IMG/VR virus record: IMGVR_UViG_3300005513_000011
Span: 1 to 38,242 of that record
Source of the DNA: a virus
Length of the DNA: 38,242 bases
Reading direction: 5' to 3' (one strand)
Program-made: the position numbers and the translations under genes
Notes under the pieces: model-generated
What the model was told of the DNA's origin: nothing
What the model saw: the letters and a program-made list of their open reading frames with translations, nothing else
Database searches by the model: none
Part shown: piece by piece, positions 1-7,943 of the stretch
How positions within the stretch are numbered: the stretch's first letter is position 1
How the letters are laid out: each line of letters starts with the position of its first letter

Positions 1-56
1 TGAAATCAAGGGCTTAGCACTGAGGAAAACCCAGAATTTCATCCTAATACACTGTT

Positions 57-80
57 ATTGGTACAGAAATTGGTACGGAA
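57..80. repeat. Tandem 12-bp direct repeat
   Basis: ATTGGTACAGAA (57-68) is followed directly by ATTGGTACGGAA (69-80), with one mismatch. It lies just before a bidirectional terminator at the left edge of the window. I see no gene reading across it. It could be an attachment-site or recombinase-arm remnant, or the tail of a neighbouring gene outside the window; nothing here decides between these. Confidence 0.5.
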
Positions 81-100
81 TTCACATCGCACACACATCG

Positions 101-139
101 AAAAAGCCCCGCATTGCTTGAAACGATGCGGGGCTTTTT
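101..139. terminator. Bidirectional intrinsic terminator
   Basis: A 14-bp perfect stem (101-114 with 126-139) has A5 on the left and T5 on the right, around an 11-base loop. It works on paper for transcripts arriving from either side. It probably ends a gene lying to the left of the window. Confidence 0.85.
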
Positions 140-224
140 CATTGTTAAATAATGGTTTGACCGTACATCGAATGACGGCTATAGGCCAATACGGTCATAC
201 GAAAATATCAGCTACAGGCTCAAT

Positions 225-1118
225 GTGAAAAATTTTGATATCTGTTTACAACGCGCCACATCAATTAGTCAAATTGCACTTGTCCTTATAGCCGCATTCA
301 CTATTTTTTACTCAGTGATCCCTTTGTATCAGAAAGAACTGGCTAGCGAGCAACTTGCACGAATTCAGATCGAGCAGCTGAGAGCGGAGGATCGCCTAGC
401 TTTTTTAAACGCAAGTTACGACTCTAAATTGCAGGAGATTGAAAAGGCGCGTAATGAGATCGATGCTCTCGTCAAACAATCCAAAGAAGAGAGAGACAAT
501 CTTCAGCAATTAAATCTAGAAGTGCATGAAAAAGATGCATTGCTTGCCAAAACCAATAAGTCACTTTCCATCACAAAACGCGAGATGGAGTCTGCAAATC
601 TAAAACTGGTACGATCTCAAAAGTTAAAATTTGTTCAAGCATTAGAGTGGTATACGCTTATTGAAGCTCTAGATGATAAATGCGACATGGCTATGGCAAA
701 GTGGACGCGCCCCAGTGATCCATCAGTTTCAAAGACAAAGTCAGTAGGTTGCGATCCGTATCAGACTGTCAAGCTAGCAATACATAATATTCAACAGCCG
801 GAGGCTAAAGACTCTTCTGGGGATGACTTGCTTTTACCTGGTGAGAACATACAGAACTGGTCTCGCATAGCAGCAGAATTAATGGAGAACAATAAACCCT
901 TACTGGCGGACCAAATGGATTACTCTTATCGAGATGAATTAATACGCAAGGCAGAAATTGAACCTAGTCGAACTGGCTCGAAGGACGAGATCGAAAGATC
1001 TTTTAAAGAGAGCGTTGAAGCCTCCATGGCAGTTCTGCATTACGAGAACGATATCCAAGAAAGAAATCGAGCCGCCGTTCAGTCGTACATAAAGCTGTTA
1101 AGAGGAATGCTTAAATAA
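225..1118 (+). CDS. Membrane-anchored coiled-coil protein, unknown function
   Basis: I do not recognise this 297-residue protein. Residues about 12-33 form one hydrophobic segment (SQIALVLIAAFTIFYSVIPL), most simply a signal anchor. Residues about 36-130 are rich in E, K, Q, L and R with a heptad-like pattern, predicting a long coiled coil. The C-terminal 160 residues are polar and probably globular, with Cys152 and Cys175. The start is GTG at 225; the only Shine-Dalgarno-like bases are a weak AGG at 216-218, so the start is uncertain. The base composition is visibly richer in A+T than the phage genes, suggesting separate acquisition. It stands alone on the + strand after the terminator at 101-139. 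A membrane sensor or accessory role beside the nuclease and NTPase further on is only speculation. Confidence 0.7.
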   Translation: MKNFDICLQRATSISQIALVLIAAFTIFYSVIPLYQKELASEQLARIQIEQLRAEDRLAFLNASYDSKLQEIEKARNEIDALVKQSKEERDNLQQLNLEVHEKDALLAKTNKSLSITKREMESANLKLVRSQKLKFVQALEWYTLIEALDDKCDMAMAKWTRPSDPSVSKTKSVGCDPYQTVKLAIHNIQQPEAKDSSGDDLLLPGENIQNWSRIAAELMENNKPLLADQMDYSYRDELIRKAEIEPSRTGSKDEIERSFKESVEASMAVLHYENDIQERNRAAVQSYIKLLRGMLK

Positions 1119-1419
1119 TCTTAATTAGTGATCAAGCCATACCTCCAGGTTCGTGCGGTATATTTAGGATCCGCCGATGCCCCCCCTGGATTAGTACGTT
1201 TCTGCACGACTGCTGCCGACTCAAAGCGGATGCTTATGGCCGAAAGCGGCGCCTAGTTGGCTCCTATGATGGATTGGGCGTAGCCGCCTGCCTACCACCA
1301 GCCCCGCCTGGCCATGCCCTAACAAACACAATGCTTTGTAGCAATTTCTAAGCATCCAGCACGTCCACGAAGGGCACTACCGGTACTATGCTTTTCCTTT
1401 TACAAAAGGAGTCGATGCT
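1119..1419. other. Intergenic stretch with degenerate repeat
   Basis: No convincing gene is seen. Around 1221-1250 the sequence carries TGGCCGAAAGCGGC, one of four degenerate copies of a repeat in the left 8 kb (others near 1652, 2725 and 7914). The right end supplies the ribosome binding site of the next small gene (AAAGGAG, 1405-1411). Confidence 0.5.
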
Positions 1420-1635
1420 GTGGCTGACGAATATTCGTTATCGGATGTGCTGGAAAGGATCTACCAGAATCAGCTCGGCCTGGAAGCAGCTTTGATGGAG
1501 CTGACGCTTCATGTTGAACAGCAAGGTTGCACTGAAGTCGGAGACAACGTCCGCGGGGCCTTGTGGGCGATTGGCGAAAACGCCGGATACATCAAGCAAG
1601 GACTGGCCAAGCTCAAGCGAAAGAGTGGGAGCTAA
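1420..1635 (+). CDS. Small helical protein, unknown function
   Basis: This is a 71-residue acidic, almost entirely helical protein (MADEYSLSDVLERIYQNQ...). It ends in a basic tail (KLKRKSGS). The start is GTG at 1420, supported by a strong AAAGGAG Shine-Dalgarno with an 8-base spacer; the earlier ATG at 1415 is out of frame. No signal peptide, membrane segment or metal site is visible. I do not recognise the family, though the style fits small conserved hypothetical proteins of pseudomonads. It is flanked by noncoding DNA with degenerate repeats, so no operon partner suggests a function. Confidence 0.65.
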   Translation: MADEYSLSDVLERIYQNQLGLEAALMELTLHVEQQGCTEVGDNVRGALWAIGENAGYIKQGLAKLKRKSGS

Positions 1636-1651
1636 CCCTCACCCTCCCAGG

Positions 1652-1710
1652 TCTGCTTTCGGCCAAAAGCGGACGTTCTGCGACCGCTGTCGGCCTGAAG
1701 CGGCCAGTCA
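1652..1710. repeat. Degenerate intergenic repeat, copy B
   Basis: TTTCGGCCAAAAGCGGACGTT (about 1657-1676) is followed by the related CGGCCTGAAGCGG (1691-1703). It is the clearest copy of a dispersed motif that recurs at about 1237, 2725 and 7921 in this window. Confidence 0.5.
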
Positions 1711-1845
1711 CAGGCTGGTGGACAGGAGGCATTGCTCCATTCACACGGCTCCAAGGTTCGCGTAGGGTGGGAAATCTCAATGCGTTTCCATCAAATGCTT
1801 ATCCACGTCACCTTGCTGTTAACACCTGTGTTCGGGGAGTGAAAC

Positions 1846-2613
1846 ATGGACGACTACGAAGAGTACGACGAAAAAATTCCTTACCAGAACCCTGAAGAAA
1901 TTGATCAGATGGCGATTTACTCGGTTCTAAACAGCCTGGTGTTCTTCGCAAACAATCTCGACTTTAGCAACCAAGCGATGAATCTCACGATTGTGGATGA
2001 GTTCATCATGGATCTTGAATACGGATACCTTCGTAGTAAATTCGACGAGACAAACACGCCTTACCAGTCGATATTCCTGTCTGCGCAGTCACAGATGTGG
2101 ATTTTCTCTGCTTACGAGCTGATGCGCACATGGCGCGAGAAAATCAGTAAGTACCTCAAAGCAGCAGACAATGGCGGGCTGCCGCTCAAGCTGAAAGAAC
2201 TGCAGAAGCCCATAGGCTACGAGAACTACACGATCCAAAAACGCATCGAGGAAATCAACCTGCTCATCGAGAGTCCAGATCTGGTTGAGACGATGAGGGA
2301 TGACCTAAAACGAACTCAAATGCTGTTCACTCAGATGGAGCTCTTGCGGATGTCGCTCGCAAAACACCAGATGAGAAAGCGACCCAGCGCAGCCGTCCTG
2401 ACACCTACTGTGGGGTACATGAATCGCTGGTGTGGCTCCTTGGAGTACCAGATCAACAGCGGCCAGGTCATCATCTGCAATCTGAGCCGCAGAGACATTG
2501 CGGATGGGATTCGAGCAATACCAGCAATGACTGTCCCCTCCGACGAAGACCTCAACTCATTCGAAATTGCTATGCGCGGGCCTAGTGATGATGAGCTCAA
2601 GTCAATGTTCTAA
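1846..2613 (+). CDS. Unrecognised 255-residue protein
   Basis: This soluble, mainly helical protein has an acidic start (MDDYEEYDEKIPYQNPEEID) and no membrane segment or signal peptide. The middle has charged helices (residues about 100-180), and the C-terminal 60 residues contain an S-R-R-D-I-A-D-G-I-R-A-I-P-A-M segment and an acidic tail. No catalytic motif stands out and I do not recognise the family. The ATG start at 1846 has a good GGGGAG Shine-Dalgarno at 1834-1839 (6-base spacer). It stands alone on the + strand, converging on the HNH endonuclease gene. A role with the neighbouring nuclease cannot be excluded, but the convergent orientation argues against an operon. Confidence 0.7.
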   Translation: MDDYEEYDEKIPYQNPEEIDQMAIYSVLNSLVFFANNLDFSNQAMNLTIVDEFIMDLEYGYLRSKFDETNTPYQSIFLSAQSQMWIFSAYELMRTWREKISKYLKAADNGGLPLKLKELQKPIGYENYTIQKRIEEINLLIESPDLVETMRDDLKRTQMLFTQMELLRMSLAKHQMRKRPSAAVLTPTVGYMNRWCGSLEYQINSGQVIICNLSRRDIADGIRAIPAMTVPSDEDLNSFEIAMRGPSDDELKSMF

Positions 2614-2899
2614 TAGAGTGTCTTGCAGCAAAATGCCTGAACAGAAATACCCCTCTTAGCCGATATCTGTCGAATCTCAACGACTGCAACGGGTCGACTG
2701 CGGCCCTTCGTAAGGGTCAGCAATCGGCCATAAGCGGACGTTCGCAGCGACCTCTCGAAAGAATGTCGGTCTCCGTAACTGCACTGGATCTCGACCAAAA
2801 AAACACAAATCCACCGACAATAGCTAACTTCAACTCCTCGAAAAGTCGAAGAAGAAAAATCAACACTAATGGACGATTTGAGGGGATCTACAGCTGGAC
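2614..2899. repeat. Convergent intergenic region with repeat copy C
   Basis: These 286 bases separate two convergent genes. At 2725-2752 lies CGGCCATAAGCGGACGTTC followed by GCAGCGACC, another copy of the degenerate repeat. I see no clear intrinsic terminator and no credible gene. Confidence 0.45.
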
Positions 2900-3826
2900 T
2901 CAATCGCTCTCGCAACACCATTCTCGATGCGATCGGATAGCATCCATAGACAGCCCTGGCGCACCGTTTGTTCTTACCCTAACTTTCTTGCCCGCAAGGC
3001 CGGAGTATTCAGAATTTTCCAGACTCGGTTTGAGCTGCAACTTTAGATCGTCGCATAAGTAGATCAAGCCTCTGTCCCACAGCGTGTGCAAATCGCTGCG
3101 TAGCAAAAGTCCGTTGCTAATATGATTTGTTTCTGGCCCTAAAAATGGGGTGATATGCGCGGCTTCCAATACCTGCATAATCGCCGAACCCGTAATAGCG
3201 CAGCGTCCCCCATAAGCGGTCAGCAATCCACTTCGAAACGCGCCCTGTCCCTGACGTTTGGTGATTTCTCTAAGTGTGCGTTCACGGTTATCTTCGACTC
3301 CACTCGGCGAAAATATCGACGAGCTGTTGGCCGATGGGTCTACCGTTAAGCCATCTAACGCCAACGTAGTGCTTTCAAGGTTGAAAAAACCGTCCTTCCA
3401 TGAGATGACCTTTGCCAGCCCTAATACTTGGTATGTGGTGACCTTAGGTTTCTGTGAGAGCTGCACCAAAACTGCAACAGGCACCCCGTCTTCCATGCAC
3501 CTCTTCAGCCCTTGATTTGTAAAGAGCTTCGCGGAATCACCGCATTGGGATTTTTCTTGAGCGTAGGAGTAGTGCCAGCTTCCGTTATCTTGATAAACAG
3601 GCTTCTCATCACCGTAGGAGCTATCCAGCCTCTGGCTGATGGACAGGGCGTAAACCAGTCCCGATGGTTTGTAGATGCCCTTCGCTGAGATTGCAACGGT
3701 ACTAGGAGCTTGCTGGAGCTGCCTCCAGGTAAGGATCTGACCTGCGTGTTGCTCAAACCAAGCCAACAATTGCGAATGGCTGATTGGACTTTTCTTTTGG
3801 ATCGTATCGTTCATAAATAGAGTCAT
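2900..3826 (-). CDS. HNH endonuclease, probable modification-dependent (McrA-like) restriction enzyme
   Basis: The C-terminal third carries an HNH_2-type nuclease core: C-A-I-T-G-S, then L-E-A-A-H-I-T-P-F, then N-G-L-L-L-R-S-D-L-H-T-L-W-D-R-G-L-I. These supply the metal-binding and catalytic His/Asn/His positions. The N-terminal half (roughly residues 45-165) contains Y-Q-V-L-G-L-A-K-V-I-S-W-K-D-G-F-F-N-L-E. This resembles the SRA/PUA-like modified-base-binding domains fused to HNH nucleases such as ScoMcrA. The inferred role is cutting foreign DNA with modified bases (type IV restriction). The start is uncertain: GTG 3838, ATG 3826 (a weak GGA upstream) or ATG 3814 are all in frame; I chose 3826. 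It lies 118 bases downstream of the P-loop NTPase on the same strand, which suggests but does not prove a joint defence locus. Confidence 0.75.
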   Translation of the reverse strand: MTLFMNDTIQKKSPISHSQLLAWFEQHAGQILTWRQLQQAPSTVAISAKGIYKPSGLVYALSISQRLDSSYGDEKPVYQDNGSWHYSYAQEKSQCGDSAKLFTNQGLKRCMEDGVPVAVLVQLSQKPKVTTYQVLGLAKVISWKDGFFNLESTTLALDGLTVDPSANSSSIFSPSGVEDNRERTLREITKRQGQGAFRSGLLTAYGGRCAITGSAIMQVLEAAHITPFLGPETNHISNGLLLRSDLHTLWDRGLIYLCDDLKLQLKPSLENSEYSGLAGKKVRVRTNGAPGLSMDAIRSHREWCCESD

Positions 3827-3956
3827 CAGCCAGTCCACTTAGCATTAAATGAGGGTGCAGCTAACCCTTTCAAATATTTAGCCAATTCGCCGCATCGAAC
3901 AGTTGAATTCAAAGTCAAAAGCCGACACTCGACGGCAACTAGAAAACGGAACTTAT

Positions 3957-6900
3957 TTAACTGTCGCCCAAAAGGAATTTAGTTATCCCCTTACGGAAAG
4001 CGTTAATACGTATAAATGATCCCTCATCGCTAACGGAAGAAATAATTTTCCGACTTTCCAAGGCTTTAGCAAACGTCATATTTTTCTCGTTTTTAGGTAG
4101 CTTTTGTCGCGTATTTTCTTTCACAAACTGACAATACGGATCTGGCGCAGCACGTAAAGCTTCAGTAACCTCTGCATCCGTAAGTATTTCGAAAGATTTA
4201 AACAACAAATCTACTGCAACTTTTTGTGAAGAGCAATTTGCGAGGCAGTAAACAACAATCTCGCGATTAAAATCATTGACATCTGAAACTTCAGAAGACA
4301 AATAAAGCGAGACTTGGTCAGTAGCGATAACGCTCGCTCGCAATTCTTCGAGACTAATCCACTTTACTACCTGTGCCTTTTGGTGGCCTGACAGCAACGC
4401 AAGAAGGTTGAGCTTTACATCAATATCTATCGGATAATTATTTATTTGCTTTACAAAGCTGAAAAAGTATCTTTTTATTAGCATCGCCCTGAGCAACGGA
4501 CTATTAGAAGTTTCTGCAAATGTGTTCTCGTTAAATGCGATCTTACCGATGCGTGCCAAAACTATCTTTCTGTCCAACGGCATGTCTTCAGAAAATTTCA
4601 GATAAACATAAGGAGAGCACTGACAAAGTTTCTCATAGTTCAGGATTCCAATGTCAACATTGTTAATGACAAACCAAGATAGTGCTTTCCCGTCTTTATC
4701 ATCACCTTCAGCCATTGGCATTTGAGTACCTACTAGATCATTGACAACCGTTTCACTGTCGAGAAATTTACTGAGGCGGATTGTGTCGACATCATCGAGA
4801 CAGTAGTAGTCAAAAATGTTTGGCCATCCAACAACAACTTTTTTAGCAAAAAGAACTTCACCCCATATAAACTTAGGCAGGCGGTGAAAACTCTCGAATA
4901 TGAAATTTTGACGCAGCACATATTGAGTTGCTAAACCCTGGTCTACGTCGGGATGATTGGTGATCTTAACTATCGCATCTTCCGACTCTTCAGAATTGCT
5001 CTCCATCATCAGAGCCACATCTTCCAGGTAAGAGTTAACATCCTCCAAGACATATTCATTTATCGCCTGGTTTTTTGCCAAGCTAATCGACGTGTAATTA
5101 GCCGCTCGATAATTAGCCGACGCACCATCGTACTCCTCTACATCCTGACAAAGAGTGCGAAAAGCAAATTCAATGTTATTTACGCTCAGCAAATATAAGG
5201 AATTCTGGCAGGCATAAACTGCCAGCTCCTTAAGATGGCCTAACTCTTGGAGATTTTCCAATTTAACAGACATTAGCTTTAATGCCTGGTAACCATTTGC
5301 GAAAGAAATATTCTCGGAAAACACCAAGTCACTGTGAGTTGCCAAGTACCGCGATAACGCACCACCGATGTTCATTTGAGTCGCGACATACGCTGGATCC
5401 GCATAGGCTATGATATTAGCGACATGCTTCGGTGATTGATCGCTGCCTATAGATGCAACACCATAACCGCTCCAGTTTTCTGATACTGCTTTCGTAAAGG
5501 CGTCGACCGTCCGACCGGAAACCCAATAAGCTTGAAAAAAAATTTCCGTTTCTGAAAAACGTCTGCTTATAAATTCGACTGCACTGCGGATTTTAGAAAA
5601 GCTGACTACGTTTGTCGCCAGAAGATAATCCATAAGTGCAACATTAAGAACGTATTCTGCACCGAAATCTTCTTCGCGCATCTCTGCTACAACTTCGCGA
5701 GGATTGTCGATTCTTGCCTCAGGATCAACAGGTCGAAAGTCACGGATCATTTGTATAAAATTCCAATCGTTGCGCGACAAGCGCCCTTCATGAAAAATAG
5801 ATATGTACAAATGATAGGTCTCGTCCAAAAATCCGTTTTTAACTAAATATTTTAAAAGCCGTGAATCGCTTATCTCGGAATCGGCAATCGCGGCATCAAT
5901 CTCAGCATTCGCATGGATCAAAAGTTTTTGCAGAGGCAGCCTGGCGAAGTCAGCCTTATCTGACTTGATATCGGTAATCTCGGCATTTAATTGATTGCGT
6001 CGCAATGCTAATTTGTTAAGAACTCGCTCACTTCTGACTGCAAATTTTGAACCAGGTATCGCTTTTTCCTCTAGTTCACGAAAGGAAAGACTTAGCGAGA
6101 TCTGGGTCGGTTGAATATGATAATAGCTGGGCTGAGCCACCATTCCATGAATACGGATCGGATTTTCATTAAATACTTTTTTGAAGTTATCCCAGTTCAA
6201 CAGATCGTCAAGTGTTAATAATTCAGAGCCTGCATACACACCGTTGATAAAGTGTCCTGGATTTCCTCCGCAGAGTTGTCCCCAGAAAATCCGAACAAGA
6301 TCTTCCTGCGCTGAGCAGAATTCATTCTCTGACTCTAAAATCAATTCTCTAAGGGCGTCAATTCTTATATCCGCATCAGTAGATGCTCTCGCTACGAGGT
6401 CTGAACGCAATTCAACAATATTGAAAAGAGCTCCTTTGCCATGATGCAAAGACTCAAAATCTTTCGGATAGGTATTTTTATATATAATTACTGCCAACAA
6501 CTTATTATGGTTGGGCACTCCACCTATTTTTCCCTCATAGACCAAGAACTCGTTACATATATTTTTAATCAACCTGTAATCATCTAAGTATAGCGAAACC
6601 TCTCTCAAAAAATGACTATCGATGCTGACTTTGCTACCGTCGCGAGCAATACATCTCGCGAACATCTCTCGAGAGTTCGAGTTATTTATAATAGGAACAA
6701 TCGGTGTTATGAAATCGAAAAACTTTGCTCTGTCCTTGTTAAAAAAAACATCATCCTTAATTGCGTAAAAAAACTTCAACGGCTGGGGCGCTTTTAGACC
6801 ACCTATTCCACCATTACGCCTGGGGCGATCGTTAATGATCTTATTTATTTCGCGTAATTTGATGAATATTTCGGGGCTACCGAAACGATCAAGATCTTCA

Positions 6901-7748
6901 AATACCACAGCATCATAGTTGTTCTCTTCAAAAAAATATATTATCTCATCAAGATACTTATTTAAAATGGAGCTTTCTGGGGTTCCGTCTAGTTCAACCG
7001 CGCCGCCTTGTAGTGAAAGTTTTTTCACTGAGAGAGAATGGGAGGCTTTCAATGATTGAGAAACAAGCCGTGCAAAATATGAAAATACATATAAGCAACA
7101 AAAAAACCACAAAGGTTTAACGTCATCGACCGTTGTAACACTTAGAATACTTTCCCGTTCGCGATAGATATATCCACAGATGATGATCCAGAAAGCAAAA
7201 CCCAGCGCATTGAGGCTCAACCAGTTAGGTTTTGTAATACGTTTAAATCTTGAATACGGCAAGGATCGAGTATCGGCACCATAGAGCATCTGCTGAAGAA
7301 TACTTCTTTCAACTTTAACGGTGACCTCCTCTGAGGTCGGCGTGGTGTCTAAATTCTCGGTAGTATTCGGATCGCTAAATGTTGCTAATGATATGTTCAG
7401 AAAAAGAAAAGGAGAGCTCTTTTCGTAGGTTTTAATGACGCTAGTTTTTCCTGAACCGTAAGGTCCGGTAAGGGCAACGTTCCGAATGGAAGGCGTCCGC
7501 ATAGCGAAATTCAGGGCATCTCTGTAGAGCCCATCTATGTCTGCATTAGTAACTGGCGTAAGGTCAAGAAAATCTTCAGAAATAGGTTTTTCGCGAGAAA
7601 CAAGCCACAGGGCGCGTCTGAATTTCTTCGTGCTGCGAATTTTTTCGAATAGAGACTTTACCCACTTCAATTCAGTCTTCCTTGCGCAAAATATCCACCA
7701 TCTTCGGCCTGACAAAAGCTGAAGCGCCTCAATACGCCATGATGGCAT
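3957..7748 (-). CDS. YobI/KAP-type membrane-associated P-loop NTPase, 1,263 residues
   Basis: The N-terminal domain is a P-loop NTPase: Walker A G-P-Y-G-S-G-K-T-S at residues 95-103 and Walker B V-V-F-E-D-L-D-R-F at 281-289. Two hydrophobic segments (about 178-195 and 211-229) sit between them. A P-loop domain interrupted by paired membrane helices is the KAP/YobI arrangement. The block before the P-loop (D-L-T-P-V...D-I-D-G-L-Y-R-D-A-L) also fits YobI-like ATPases. The C-terminal ~850 residues are helical and unrecognised, perhaps a sensor. ATG 7748 follows CTGGAG (7753-7758). KAP ATPases include the phage-exclusion protein PifA, so an anti-phage role at the inner membrane is plausible but inferred. 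The gene is clearly AT-richer than the phage genes, indicating separate acquisition. Confidence 0.8.
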   Translation of the reverse strand: MPSWRIEALQLLSGRRWWIFCARKTELKWVKSLFEKIRSTKKFRRALWLVSREKPISEDFLDLTPVTNADIDGLYRDALNFAMRTPSIRNVALTGPYGSGKTSVIKTYEKSSPFLFLNISLATFSDPNTTENLDTTPTSEEVTVKVERSILQQMLYGADTRSLPYSRFKRITKPNWLSLNALGFAFWIIICGYIYRERESILSVTTVDDVKPLWFFCCLYVFSYFARLVSQSLKASHSLSVKKLSLQGGAVELDGTPESSILNKYLDEIIYFFEENNYDAVVFEDLDRFGSPEIFIKLREINKIINDRPRRNGGIGGLKAPQPLKFFYAIKDDVFFNKDRAKFFDFITPIVPIINNSNSREMFARCIARDGSKVSIDSHFLREVSLYLDDYRLIKNICNEFLVYEGKIGGVPNHNKLLAVIIYKNTYPKDFESLHHGKGALFNIVELRSDLVARASTDADIRIDALRELILESENEFCSAQEDLVRIFWGQLCGGNPGHFINGVYAGSELLTLDDLLNWDNFKKVFNENPIRIHGMVAQPSYYHIQPTQISLSLSFRELEEKAIPGSKFAVRSERVLNKLALRRNQLNAEITDIKSDKADFARLPLQKLLIHANAEIDAAIADSEISDSRLLKYLVKNGFLDETYHLYISIFHEGRLSRNDWNFIQMIRDFRPVDPEARIDNPREVVAEMREEDFGAEYVLNVALMDYLLATNVVSFSKIRSAVEFISRRFSETEIFFQAYWVSGRTVDAFTKAVSENWSGYGVASIGSDQSPKHVANIIAYADPAYVATQMNIGGALSRYLATHSDLVFSENISFANGYQALKLMSVKLENLQELGHLKELAVYACQNSLYLLSVNNIEFAFRTLCQDVEEYDGASANYRAANYTSISLAKNQAINEYVLEDVNSYLEDVALMMESNSEESEDAIVKITNHPDVDQGLATQYVLRQNFIFESFHRLPKFIWGEVLFAKKVVVGWPNIFDYYCLDDVDTIRLSKFLDSETVVNDLVGTQMPMAEGDDKDGKALSWFVINNVDIGILNYEKLCQCSPYVYLKFSEDMPLDRKIVLARIGKIAFNENTFAETSNSPLLRAMLIKRYFFSFVKQINNYPIDIDVKLNLLALLSGHQKAQVVKWISLEELRASVIATDQVSLYLSSEVSDVNDFNREIVVYCLANCSSQKVAVDLLFKSFEILTDAEVTEALRAAPDPYCQFVKENTRQKLPKNEKNMTFAKALESRKIISSVSDEGSFIRINAFRKGITKFLLGDS

Positions 7749-7943
7749 TATGCTCCAGTCCCGTACTACTGGCTCGCTTTTTTATGCAACCTGGAAAAAC
7801 GTACAGCTCCATTGCCTCCGTGTTAGATCATACTCCCGACGTCAACGAGCAAATCTTGGTGTGGTCTAGATCTGCTCTGAAGTTGGTGTTCTTTTTTCCT
7901 CGCGTGAATTCATGACCGCTATTGGCCGATAGCAGACGTCTTA
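7749..7943. repeat. Intergenic region with repeat copy D
   Basis: These 195 bases lie between the NTPase start and the end of umuC and must hold the NTPase promoter, which I could not place. At about 7914-7940 lies GACCGCTATTGGCCGATAGC followed by AGACGTC, a fourth copy of the degenerate repeat. This may mark the edge of the prophage. Confidence 0.4.
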
